A DNA stretch of 64,000 nucleotides from Rhypophila decipiens (lineage: Eukaryota > Ascomycota > Sordariomycetes > Sordariales > Naviculisporaceae), in assembly GCA_033297075.1 (NCBI GenBank), contig MU858096.1, positions 1-64,000 on the forward strand, read 5' to 3'. Below, piece after piece: positions 1 to 10,160 of this stretch (positions are counted from its first letter, which is position 1; every line of letters starts with the position of its first letter). The translations under genes were made by a program, and so were the position numbers. The notes below the pieces were generated by a model that was not told the origin of the DNA, did not search any database, and saw only the letters and a list, made by a program, of their open reading frames with translations.

Positions 1-1957
1 GGTCGGTTTCAAGAACTTTTGAAGTTGACCTGGCTTATAGCAGTGTGTAAACCCAACTCTCCTATCTCCGTTGTGTACCTGATAATCGATTTTGCAAACT
101 ATCATCTCAGCCCGCCTTTCTGGATGGACACGCTGGCAATCCCCGTGAGCCCAGACAAGAACAACTTGGACCTCCAAGACCTCAAGGCCAGGGCCATCCG
201 GCAAATCTATCATGTCTACAACAACGCCACGCGAGTGGTGGTTATCGACAAGGATTTATGCCAAGAACTGGCTCCGAGACCTTTCCACACCATTCTCAAG
301 GTTCTTAGCAGCGCCTGGATGCAGCGGCTTTGGACACTGCAAGAAGCATTCCTCAGTCGCAACCTCCTTGTTGCCTTCCGGTCCGACGCGCCTGTCAAGC
401 TGTTTGGCGGCCTCGAGTTTGAATTCTCGGGCCAAATTCAGGTCGGCTTGCAAAACCTCGACAACCTCATTAAACAACTTGACCGACCCCAAGACTCACA
501 CACGACCGCCATGGCGGAGCTCATCAAGCGCAAGCTCGTCAACAACCTCATGGGGGAGGACAGAGAGATTCGGAACAGAAACGATCATCCGATCGAGACC
601 AGGGGCTCTATGGTGATTGCCAGCGCCTGGCGGTCCAGTCGGTGGAGAGTCAGTCACACCTCCTGCAATCACTGGTGAAGAGCAAACTGCCATGACAGCG
701 AACTAACACGCAATGCAATTTACGCAGAACACATCTAGGCTAGAAGACGAGACCCTTGCCTTGTCAACGCTCCTGAACCTCGACTACCGTGACACCAAGA
801 TTGAGGACAATGTCAAAAAGACGGTAGACGGCGACGACAAGGAAAGTGAGCGCAATGAGAAGCTGGAAGGAATGATGGAGGCTTTCTGGTCATTGATCAA
901 CAAGAACTACGAGGGCTCCATCCCGGCGGGGCTCATTTTCCTTCCAGGAGAGAGGCTCTCTGGCCCGGGCTTTGGATGGGCGCCCAAGACATGGATGTCG
1001 GCCAGCGATGAGAAGTATCCATACCCGCTCGGTATACCGAGTAAACCGACCGAACTACATAATGAGGGTCTGCTTGTCCAGTACCCCGGATTCCTGCTGC
1101 AGTGCGGACATCCCAACAGAATCCTCGGAACGAACTTGACCAAATCCAAATCGACTCTCGCCTTCCCCATCGATCAGAATTTGTCCGAGTGGTACCATGT
1201 CAGGCCACTTGAAGAGGCGAGGACCGAGTTTGACCCGGCCCGCATGATGTTTTCCAAATCCCACGGGACGTCTCAACTCGAATTTGGAATCATTCTCTCC
1301 CGGCCCAAGCCCCGGGAATGGCCGGATGAGGAAATCGGCCTCCTGGTACATATCTGGAGAGAGACGTGGAAGCGCAAGGAGCCGGAGCGCATCAGCCGGA
1401 AATATCTCTACTCCCAGATTGTCCGGCACGTGTTGGTGAGTCGTCGGAGCACCGTCCGGGAGGAGCGGAAGCACTATCAGCTTCCAGCCGGTAAGCTCAA
1501 TGACCAGCCCATTGGGGAAGCTATGCCTGAAGATACGTTGTGGTACGTCGATGGGTACCGGCAGGACCGGGATCAGCCAAGGATACCAGACCAATCGCGT
1601 CCTGCCGCGACACAGAACGATACAGACGCAAAGGTGCTCCTCGGTAAGAAGAACGACGCCTTCCAGGGCTTCAATATCGGCGGGAGAACTTGGACGTTTG
1701 GGAGTGGCTCCAGGAACCAATCCGCATCCCCAGAGTTGGCCAAGACCCCCTCGTTCACCGGCAACAACCAAAGAGGCTTCCCCAGCGTTGCCACCATCTC
1801 AGAAGTGGGCGACACGCCGACGACACCAGATAAGAACGACCTTCAAGCACAGAAAACTCCCAGCACGACTGAAAAGACCTCCCAAGGGAGACCATGGTTT
1901 TGGCAAAGACTGTCTAGGGAAGGCAGCAGTGTTGGTGAAGGTTTCCCAACAACTTGA
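1..1957 (+). CDS. HET-domain (heterokaryon incompatibility) protein, 5' partial
   Basis: HET proteins can trigger cell death when genetically different hyphae fuse; many family members have no known partner. The N-terminus lies left of the window. Exons read as about 1-44, 111-648 and 728-1957. The intron at 649-727 (donor GTCAGT, acceptor ACGCAG) is in phase 0 and is well supported, because it joins '..SAWRSSRWR' to 'NTSRLEDETLALSTLL', a typical HET-domain run. The first junction (intron 45-110) is weaker. Visible HET motifs are 'PPFWMDTLAIPV', 'RAIRQIYHVYNNATRVVVID' and 'RLWTLQEAFLSR', so the second half of the domain is here. The roughly 400-residue C-terminal region is not recognised and ends in a Ser/Thr/Pro-rich, probably disordered tail. 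No NACHT or repeat domain is visible in the part present. Confidence 0.85.
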
Positions 1958-2600
1958 AATAACAACACGAGACCAAAGACTGTGGCGGAGATTGTATAAC
2001 AAGGCTAGGTCACTGGATCCACCCAACTGTATTGCGCCGTTCACATATGTTTAGGCACAGCAAGTGATGTTAATCCGGGGTCTTGAGGGGACCCGTGGGG
2101 CCCTAGTGAAAAGGCACCACCTGTATAGAATAAATACCTTGACTAGCTAGGCTATCAGACTAGAGACCTAATTTGACTACAAGCCCCCCTCAGCAACTCG
2201 ATGTTTGTGATCGACAACATCACCGACCCGGTCGGTTGGCATCCGGACCTGCAAGCCAAGAGGAGCCAAGCAGAGCCAAGGAAGCTTGTTTTTGCTCCTT
2301 CAAGATCGCTGGGAATTGCTCTCAATCTCGAGCTGACTTGGCACCACCATGTTTCCTGGTTGTTCATCTCTGCCAAGGCCCATTGGTACGCATAGGATAA
2401 GAAGATGGGTGGCCCAAAGGCAGGCAAACCTGCCAGGATCCCTGAAGGGATATGTCACGCGCAATATCATCTTAATCTAGGGACGACGACCTGCCCCAGA
2501 AAAGACGGAGCATAGTGGCGTCGCACGGCCTTGACTGCCGACATCCCCCGCAAAATTCATATATTTGGCGTCTGGTTGCGTGCGACTTTAATATGTCATC

Positions 2601-2632
2601 GGGTAAATGCCATGGGGAAAAGCTGGGGTAAA
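2601..2632 (+). promoter_or_regulatory. Pair of GGNTAAA (XlnR/XYR1-type) motifs
   Basis: GGGTAAA occurs at 2601-2607 and again at 2626-2632, same strand, 25 bp apart, about 530-560 bp upstream of the xylanase ATG. XlnR/XYR1 regulators of fungal xylanase genes bind GGNTAAA-type sites. A single match in this promoter is expected by chance; two close together make a role more likely, but this is inference. Confidence 0.4.
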
Positions 2633-3047
2633 AGGGTGTGTGGACCAGAGTTTGAAAACAGCCGCCAAGCATCGTGACATGTCCAAGCACGACGACCACT
2701 CGGGTTCAGCCAAGGGTGAGCAGTGTGGCACAGAGATAACGTTGCCTGGGTGCTTCGCCTCGTTCATCAGAGAAACCAACAGCGTGCTCTGTCCAAGCCG
2801 TAAGAATCGACGGCAGCAATATCCTCCATCATATCCCGTTAATTCCGGCTCCGTCGTCCTCATGACCAACCAGACAGAGGCGGTCCAATTGGATTATGGA
2901 AATGCTATTTGTTTCATCAAGATCACAATAATCACCTGCGGAATTTGGTCGAAATTTGCCAAATGAGCCCATCAATTCGATACTGGCTCATTTCCCACTT
3001 TCCGGGGAAAGAATACCCGGCAAAAGGGTCGATGGGTTGATGATGAG

Positions 3048-3053
3048 TATAAG
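3048..3053 (+). promoter_or_regulatory. TATA-like box of the xylanase gene
   Basis: TATAAG lies 108 bp upstream of the xylanase ATG, a sensible distance for a fungal core promoter with a short 5' leader. Confidence 0.4.
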
Positions 3054-3160
3054 AGGATCGAACATGACCCTCTTTTTGGGCCTTGAAGAATCTCATCACC
3101 AGCCTCGGTTTCTTCGGCACAGATCTTGACATCCCATCGTCGCTGCTCAGCTCAGTCATC

Positions 3161-3892
3161 ATGAAGTTGACTCTCATCTCGGCCATCGCCGCCTTCTGTG
3201 GGGCTCTTGCCTCGCCTACCCCTGACGTGCCCGACTTTGTGGTCGGGCCTCAGAACCTGGCCCGTCGCCAGCTGGACTACAACCAGAACTGGAAGACCGG
3301 TGGCAATGTCAACTTTTCTCCCTCCAACAACGGCTACTCGGTCAGCTTCTCTGGCGCAGGCGACTTTGTTGTTGGCAAGGGATGGAGAACAGGCAAGGAA
3401 CGGTAGGCACTTGTACTCTTATCCCATCAGTCTCGTCTACCCAGATCATACCATTCTAACTTGTCTGGTTAAAAAAAAAACAGCAACATCACCTTCACCG
3501 GCTCGACCCAAGCCCAGTCGGGCACAGTCCTCGTCTCCATCTACGGCTGGACCAAGAACCCGCTAGTGGAGTACTACGTGCAAGAGTACACCTCCAACGG
3601 CAAGGGCTCGGCGCAGGGACAGAAGCTCGGGACCTTTGAGAGCGACGGGGGCACCTACGAGATCTGGAAGCACCAGCAGCAGAACCAGCCGTCCATTGTG
3701 GGCACCGCCACCTTCTGGCAGTACATCTCCAACCGTGTCGACAAGAGACCCAACGGCGGCACCGTCACGCTGGCCAACCACTTTGCTGCCTGGAAGAAGG
3801 CCGGTCTGAACTTGGGGGCCCATGACTATCAGGTTCTTGCGACCGAGGGGTGGGGCAATGCTGGTGGGAACTCTAAATACACCATTTCTTAG
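3161..3892 (+). CDS. Secreted endo-1,4-beta-xylanase, GH11
   Basis: Hydrolyses internal beta-1,4 bonds of plant xylan outside the cell. Exons 3161-3402 and 3484-3892 (intron 3403-3483, donor GTAGGC, poly-A tract before the CAG acceptor) give 216 aa, the normal size of a GH11 enzyme without a binding module. Residues 1-18 form a signal peptide; 'LARR' near 33-36 suggests Kex2-type removal of a short propeptide. Catalytic residues by motif: nucleophile Glu110 in 'KNPLVEYYVQEY' and acid/base Glu202 in 'LATEGWGNAGG'. The residue that tunes the acid/base catalyst is Asp68 ('GAGDFVVGKGW'), the form found in acid-optimum GH11 enzymes; alkaline ones carry Asn. The ATG is preceded by TCATC and starts the signal peptide directly. 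Upstream GGGTAAA motifs suggest xylose-linked control. Confidence 0.97.
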
Positions 3893-4784
3893 GTGGGTTT
3901 GAGTACGTCAGAGGGCTGAGGTGGCTTTGTGGGGTTATGTTGGGCATATGTAGGTTTTGGTGGAGGAAGCTGAAGATTTGACGCTGTTGGTGGGGAAAAC
4001 GGAAGAGTTTATGGTGGTGGTGGCGACGGCAAGGTTTTGGCTTGGGCCAGGCACCTTTGACCTTTGTATTTAACACGTCTGATGTTGACATGTGAATTCT
4101 GCAAAACTTCCAGGATCGGGTTTCCGGACCCACCCGTTCTTTCAGGCTTTGACTTTATGGTTTACAAACAAGATGAACAAGACGTATAAAACATTGCAAC
4201 ATAATCAAAGTTGAGTAGTATTGATGGGGCGTGATTTCCAACGTCAGCTAGTAGTGATTCTGTTACTGGCTCGACTTGAGAGACACTTTCGCTGTTTCCT
4301 ATCATCGAATCATTTGACTCTTGGTGAATCTCGGCTAGAGGATGATGATGGTCGGTGGGACCGGAACCGGGACCTTCTGGCCGATGCGGTCTCAAGTTAA
4401 GTTTTAGTTTTTTTTGTTTCGACAGTTGAGTATCGTCACATGTATGTTGTGATCCATTCGGGTGCATGTTCGTGGCTCAAGTCTTTTGATAAACCTTCCG
4501 GTTGACCCGACCCTTATCAGTGTCTAGCCTGAACCTTGATAAGATGAAGGCTAAATATTCTTCCAATTTAGGTTTCCACAAGTTGAACTCAAATATAATT
4601 GAAAGGGCTTTTTCTTCCTCTTCAGTTTCAGTTCCCCCACTGTTCTCCAACTCGAATCTTAGTACAGGGAGCCATTTGCAAGACGCATCGATTCGTCAAT
4701 CTTCATCGTTGGCCATTCCCAGTTCATTCTTTATGCTCCGCTCGTTCCTTCTTGCTTCTTTTACTCTTTCACGTGTCTTTCAAT
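3893..4784. other. Intergenic: xylanase 3' region and F-box gene leader
   Basis: No coding region is supported. The reading frame upstream of 4785 is open back to 4599, but its translation is low in gene-like features and is better read as 5' leader of the next gene. Confidence 0.5.
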
Positions 4785-6787
4785 ATGACGACACATACTC
4801 ACGACTCAAGGCTGACCAGTCTCGCTCCTGAGATTTTGATCAACATCTGCGAGGTCTTGGCCAATACACATGCGCCCAGCTTGGTGTACTTCTCACTGGT
4901 CAACCACGCCTGCTACGACGCTGCCCAGTTTCTACTTGTCCGTACAGTCCGCCTCGTCGACTCGGGGTCAGACCGAGATATCGCCCAACAGGTGAGCAGG
5001 TTGCTGGAGAGGCTACGGCGTGATGGTGCTCATAGCAAGGTGTTTCGCCTGGTTTTGGGAATAAGACCATCCAGCCCTTCCGATTTGGCCACAATCCTAG
5101 CTCTTCACCATCATTGGGAGCAAGAGATGGAGGATCCCGTGCTCTATTATCGCGACGCCAAGGTCTGGGGGTTCCTCGGTGGGTTCGAGCCATGGGGCCT
5201 GGACGGCCTGGACCAAGCTTACGAATCTGAAAGACGCTGGAGCAATGCCCTATCCTTGGTCAAGTCGCTTCCATCCCTGCAGGACTTTGTATTTGCATGT
5301 CACGGGCAGCTCCCTACATGTCTGCTGCGTGCGTTGACGGCGAATCGGCCTAGCTGCAAAATCCACCTCTACAATTTCAACCTTTGGAGCAAAGCAGAAG
5401 AGGGAATTTTGAAGCTGGACCCGCGTGAGCTTGAGCTCATAACCTCCCCTCTGGTGCACACAGTTGGTGACATTTATTCACATCCACTCATACGCAATAA
5501 ACCTGGTAAAAAGCTTTGTTTCATCGATGGGGAACCTTACAGGAGTCTATTTCCGAACGTCAAAGCTGTACTACTGATAGCGTTGACGATCAGCCTATCA
5601 GACACTGGTTCCGATTCTCAATATCCCCCGGTCCCACTGACGATAGACACAACAAACATGTTCTTTCAGCGGCGCGGGGCAGCACCCGAGTATCTAAGCT
5701 TCTCTCCGACAGACTTCCAAAACCCAAACTTTCAACGTTGGCGAGATTATATCGATCTTTCGGCCTTGCGCGTTCTCGAAATTCGTCAAAAGGTACCAAT
5801 GAGGGAACTTGAAGCTCTGCTCGCAGGCATCAACACGGAACGATTGGAGAGCCTGTCCGTCCGACTGGATGAGGATACCTGTACACTTACGGCTACCGAT
5901 GGCTCAGCCAATTGGTTTCTTGGGCTGATCGCATGCAGCAAGGTCAAGTACCTGCAGACCCGCGGCCTATACGATGCTGATATCAGCAATATGATTAGTC
6001 CCACATTGCGTTCGTTTCACATTGACGAACTGGATTGCAGGCTGCGGGGTCGAATTTCTGGTCCCGAACAACTGATTCAGTTGGGCAAGAACTGTCCTCA
6101 ACTCGAGGACCTCCACATCGGGCTCACCCGAAGTCAGGGGTCTGCACAGGAAGTTGCCTGCTATGCAGCCATCGGCCGACACTCTTCCCACGACTTCAGC
6201 ACCTGGCGCTTTTCATAATCCCAGGCAGCCCAACACCCGAAGCGGCTGAAAACGATGATATCACCAGACGACGCTTTGATCGAGAATTCTTGATTGACAT
6301 TGCTTTAGACGGAGAACTGGGCCAGTCCATCTTCAGGGTTATCTCCGAGTACAGGACGGGCGTCGAGGGGGGCGTCCAGCTAGAGACATTGAAGTTAATT
6401 TCCCGTCCCCGGCAAATGGAGTACGGACGACAGCTCCTCCACGGTGTAACGAGGATGTTTATGCCCAGAGGATGGCGCGTCCAACGCGGCATTAGGGATG
6501 ACCAGCGAGATCAGCTGACGACAACATGTCTCAGCTCAAGACAACATTGCGTGCTAAGTTCTACGCTGACCGAGTTTATGGAACAGAAGATGGTGGACTA
6601 TGGATGGGATATCTTTCGCGGCATCTGGGGGAACACGGAGCCAAATCCAGTCGATCACTTCTGTCATTTTTATCTCCCGCCCCCGGTTAATCACCGGGCG
6701 TGCTGGAATCGCTGCACTTGGCACAGCCTTCCGCTTGACATTGACGGCTTCAAAAGGCTTGACGAGCAAACCACAATCCAGGCTTAA
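4785..6787 (+). pseudogene. F-box-like protein gene with a frameshift
   Basis: The N-terminus 'LTSLAPEILINICEVLANTH' followed by 'SLVYFSLVNHACYDAA' looks like an F-box, the adaptor motif of SCF ubiquitin ligases. The rest resembles the leucine-rich-repeat-like bodies of fungal F-box proteins ('LRSFHIDELDCRL', 'NCPQLEDLHIGL'). The first frame stops at 6218. Protein-like sequence continues one frame over from about 6178 ('LFPRLQHLALFIIPGSP') to a stop at 6787. The shift fits loss of one base near 6172-6180, in a stretch that should read as one LRR-like strand. An intron cannot repair it: the only splice pair giving the right frame would be about 29 bp. Either a decayed gene or an assembly error. 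The ATG at 4785 was chosen because the F-box follows about ten residues later. Confidence 0.55.
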
Positions 6788-8121
6788 CACGGTCCAAGGC
6801 TATCTATCTCGGGGCGAATCGGCCCCAGAGATAGCGGTCGAAGGTCAACGGCACGTGTGTGGTGCTTCTTTCATACAGTTTTCCAATCGAGATCTCTACC
6901 ATTGAACCGACACACATATGCCGCCCTGACAGTGCCATGGCAGTTGGTCTGAAAACCGGCCCCGTAAAGGCATGGTTGGCTTGGGGGGCTTGCATGTGCT
7001 TGCATGGGGTTTCGATGGTCACTTTAGCGGTGACCAGCTGATTTCATGCCGTTTTCCATGTTCTTCCATTTCTAGAACAAGCCGAGATGCCAAGGGGGGT
7101 TGGAATCTCGAAGGGGGGCGCCAGGGCTCAGGGGTTTGTTGTTGTACCCCTGGAATTGTGGGGTAGCATAGCCGATCCTGGACAAGGGCAGGGCAGTGCG
7201 CATTGGTGAAACTCGTGGTGGTGTTGATGGTGGTGGCACGATGCTTCGGTGCCAGTCCGTTCATGAACAAAGCATGAAGCGAGGAACAGAATGGGATGAA
7301 TGGGACAATTCCTGAATACTTGGCCATGGGCGAGATGTTGTTTTCTTTTCCAGCTTCTTCAATCTTTCGTCTTCCTCCATCATGAACAAAACCGTGACTT
7401 GAATGTGGCGCCTCTCTTTTCTGGATTAGCGCCTCACCCCCTTCGGTTAGACCTGCCCCCCTTGTCGTGCACTTCACGAGCCGCCGACCTTTCCTCTTCG
7501 GGACCACTGGGACATGGCCGCGCAGAACGTAACGTCAGTGCCGTAGCACCCAGCAGCTCCTTGGAATCTGATGATCTCCACTGGTAAAGTCTCAGAACAT
7601 GAGACGGTCCAGTTTTGATACCTCCTTCACCCGTCGCAGCCGCTGAACACGAAGAGAAAGTCCATGCAAACCAAACGCTCCCCGGAAAGTCTGGGAAAAT
7701 CTTCCTAGCGCGCTGCACCAGTGCGCAAAAGGATCAACCAAGATGCCCGAGATGCGCTGGTCGTCTTGTCGATTGCGACGCCCGGAAACAAAGGTCCTTG
7801 GCGGCGGTGCCGAGTCGTATCATGCATCGTGAACCTTGCTGCTCCTACCCAGAGGCTCTGCGCTGAATTTGGAGCTAACAAAGATGGGACCAAGGTGAAC
7901 AGGTATAAAGAACCTCACCTCGACTCTTGCTTGTTTCCTTTCCTTTTTCTTCTTCAGCCCAGTTACAGTTTTCCTCCCAAACACACCTCCCTCTTCTTTC
8001 CTTGCCATTCCATTCTTACAACTCGGTACAGCAGGCTGTCCATTCTTTTCCAACTTCATTTTCCAACATCAACACCAACATCAGTTTTAATCGTTTTTCT
8101 CCAAACACCAAAACCGACAAA
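6788..8121. other. Intergenic region upstream of the small secreted protein gene
   Basis: No supported gene. A TATAAA box at 7904-7909 lies 213 bp before the next ATG, followed by a long pyrimidine-rich leader (about 7930-8060), a pattern common in strongly expressed fungal genes. A 162-codon frame on the minus strand (7019-7507) has no family features. Confidence 0.5.
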
Positions 8122-8528
8122 ATGAAGTTCAGTCTCGCCACCCTCGTCTTCGGCCTGGTCGCCATCTCCTCCGCCACTCCCCAGAACCAGAACCGGCCAG
8201 TGCCCAACGGCCAGTGCTGCGTGGCCAACACCAGCTTGAAGCAGGATACTTGCAATGTCAATGGTCAGCGTGGTCGGTGTGTTCCGGGAGGAAACAACTG
8301 TGAGTCCTCATATTATCTGCTCGCCCATGACCAAGTGCAGCTGTGCTAACCATAGTGATCACAACGACAACAGGTGGTTCAAGACTCAGCTGCGTGGCCC
8401 AGTCCAACCTGCAGTGCAACAACGTCATCGAGCGTGGACGTAATCTCTGCCGTGCCCGCGCGCCCGGCGGCGGTCTCTTTGACGGCGCGAGAATCATTCA
8501 GAACCTTGGCCAGGCTAGCGTCAACTAA
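8122..8528 (+). CDS. Small secreted cysteine-rich protein
   Basis: Exons 8122-8299 and 8374-8528 (intron 8300-8373, donor GTGAGT, acceptor CAACAG) give 110 aa. Residues 1-19 are a clear signal peptide ending 'SSATPQ', so the product is secreted. The mature part has eight cysteines in the order CC-C-C-C-C-C-C ('GQCCVANTS', 'DTCNVNGQRGRCVPGGNNC', 'LSCVAQSNLQC', 'NLCRAR'), probably four disulfides. This is not the hydrophobin pattern (C-CC-C-C-CC-C), and there is no LysM or CFEM motif. Similar small secreted proteins occur in plant-associated ascomycetes, where some act as effectors; that role is inference only. The splice join keeps Cys60 ('NNC' to 'GSRLSC') in frame, which supports the model. 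Confidence 0.8.
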
Positions 8529-9061
8529 CCAAGTCTTGCTCGCCAGACTGAGACTTGCCCTGCCTGCGCCCTCGAGTACATAGCGACATATTTAATAAGG
8601 GGGCGGAACAAAAGAGCTGGGACATTGGGGACAGCAAAGAGTTGGATGTCTCGGTCCTTGGCAGGGCCAAACTCGAACCCAACATCCGACAATACCACTT
8701 TGTACATGTTTCCTTATATAGCCAACTTGTGTTTGGTCTCCTTTTGTACTCTACATCCCCAACAGGCTTCTGAATATACCTCTTTCCCGCAATTGCAGCG
8801 TCACTCATCTCACCTCACAGTGCTACAAATCTCGAGATATGATATGACTGCAGGGCGAGAGACTCGGAGTCAAAGACATATGAGTCAACTTTTCACCACA
8901 TGAACTTTATCGAGGGAGCACTGGGGCAGATATTTAAAAGACCGGTGTCCGTATACAAGAGTAGTGGTGCCTGTTTTATCAAGCCCCAACCGGAAAGTGC
9001 ACAGGACCATGACAAGCCTGTGTGTGCGTGGTCAGTTTGCAACAAAGGCACCAAAATTACT

Positions 9062-9140
9062 GCCCCCATTACTTGCAAGTCGGTAAGGGGGGGCAACTGG
9101 GCCAGTTAAAGGGGGAATATCAGCCCCCATTACTGACAAG
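9062..9140. repeat. Imperfect direct repeat flanking a palindrome
   Basis: GCCCCCATTACTTGCAAG at 9062-9079 recurs as GCCCCCATTACTGACAAG at 9123-9140 (two mismatches). Between them lie a partial inverse of the repeat (GTAAGGGGG, 9083-9091) and the interrupted palindrome AACTGG-G-CCAGTT (9095-9107). It may be a binding-site cluster or a remnant of a small mobile element. Confidence 0.5.
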
Positions 9141-9531
9141 CTGTTTAGAGGGGTGTTTTTATTTGTCGGTCCACTTGCCGACGGCAGCAGTACCGAGTCA
9201 ACATCGGGCATCCTTATTGCTAGCCGGTAGGCAATGAATGGCCATGGTTGACCTACATGTTGAACCAAGTAATGAATGTAGAATCCAACTTACCATGTCA
9301 TGGTCGGTTTCATGGTGGTCAGAATTAACAGTGGTGCAATGAGCTGTGGCATCGAACAAGAACGAATTCGTCATCATTTGGTAAATCGGACTTGCTCCAT
9401 GTACCGAATACACTCCCCCTTGCCTCCCAGGAACGCGGTTTTATGCCATTCCATGGGAGGCGAGGAACAACCGCGGGAGGGCCCCGTACAATACATAATC
9501 TTGTTAAACTCTGTCGTGCCAAGGGTATAAA

Positions 9532-9634
9532 CATGGCGAGAGAGGCGGTTCTGCAAGGAGAGAAGCTGGAGGCAGTGGTGTTCCCAGACAATGCCTCCAG
9601 CTAGACTCCAGCCGTACCAGCCTCTCTCGCCATG
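9532..9634. repeat. 103-nt long hairpin (possible small-RNA precursor)
   Basis: A perfect 15-bp outer stem (CATGGCGAGAGAGGC at 9532-9546 with its reverse complement at 9620-9634) and a perfect 11-bp inner stem (AGCTGGAGGCA at 9564-9574 with 9592-9602) enclose a 17-nt loop. The two 17-nt segments between the stems are the same length and still partly complementary, so the transcript would fold as one long imperfect hairpin. TATAAA sits directly before the left arm (9525-9530). No target-site duplication was seen. The shape suits a microRNA-like precursor or a miniature element; no expression can be read from sequence. Confidence 0.6.
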
Positions 9635-10160
9635 TCTTTGCCAGCTTCGCCAACAGTGATCAAGCCACAGGCAGTTGTGTTCATACAAAAGACCATGGGA
9701 CATGAACCATGATGGCGTAATAATATCGTCAATTCCGCCCCTCGCTCCAGTCACTAACGAGAGGTTTGACACTTGCCATCTGATAAAGGCAGGTAAAGAA
9801 TCTCACGCACCAACTCTCCCATCAACAGGCTCCCGTCATCAACTTTAAAGGAGTGCAATAGCGATTTAAAGCCCCTTTATTCCATCCATCCTCTTGGAAA
9901 ACGAGACGCACAAAAAACAGAATTATGGGGTATACATGCAAGAAAAAATGAGGCCAAGAACCCCTGATAAGAAATGAACCTGCGCGCTAAAAAGAAAAGT
10001 GGAAAATGAAAGGCCGCTTCTAGCTCCTTGGTCCCCTCTGCCAGATCTGTCGACAAGACACGAGGAAATCCAATCCATCTCTCGACAATGGAGAGAGCCT
10101 CCCAGGTGGCCTTGCCGTATCCATTGGCCATCCTGGTACCCTGCTGCCCAGAACCCATCA

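Larger units (their letters stand above)
1958..3160. other. Intergenic region upstream of the xylanase gene
   Basis: No reading frame here shows a protein family, a plausible splice pattern or a signal peptide. It holds the 3' end of the HET transcript and the xylanase promoter. Two regulatory candidates inside it are listed separately. A CCAAT box is seen near 2884 and a CCGGGG (CreA-like) motif near 3002; both are short enough to occur by chance. Confidence 0.6.
8529..10160. other. Intergenic region between secreted protein and RdRP genes (convergent)
   Basis: The two neighbouring genes point towards each other, so this region holds two 3' ends and no necessary promoter. No protein gene is supported. 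It contains a repeat cluster (9062-9140) and a strong hairpin (9532-9634), described separately. Confidence 0.5.

Noticed and set aside
4599..4784. Earlier start for the F-box-like gene
   Set aside because: The extra 62 residues are not conserved-looking; the F-box begins soon after the Met at 4785.
6133..6168. Tiny intron to repair the F-box frame
   Set aside because: The pair at 6133/6168 is 36 bp and still gives the wrong frame; the pair that fits (6140/6168) is 29 bp, too short to splice, and removes conserved-looking residues.
7019..7507. 162-codon frame on the minus strand upstream of the secreted protein gene
   Set aside because: No signal peptide, domain or splice logic; composition looks like read-through of non-coding DNA.
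8122..8528. Hydrophobin
   Set aside because: Eight cysteines are present, but the CC pair comes first and there is no second CC pair.
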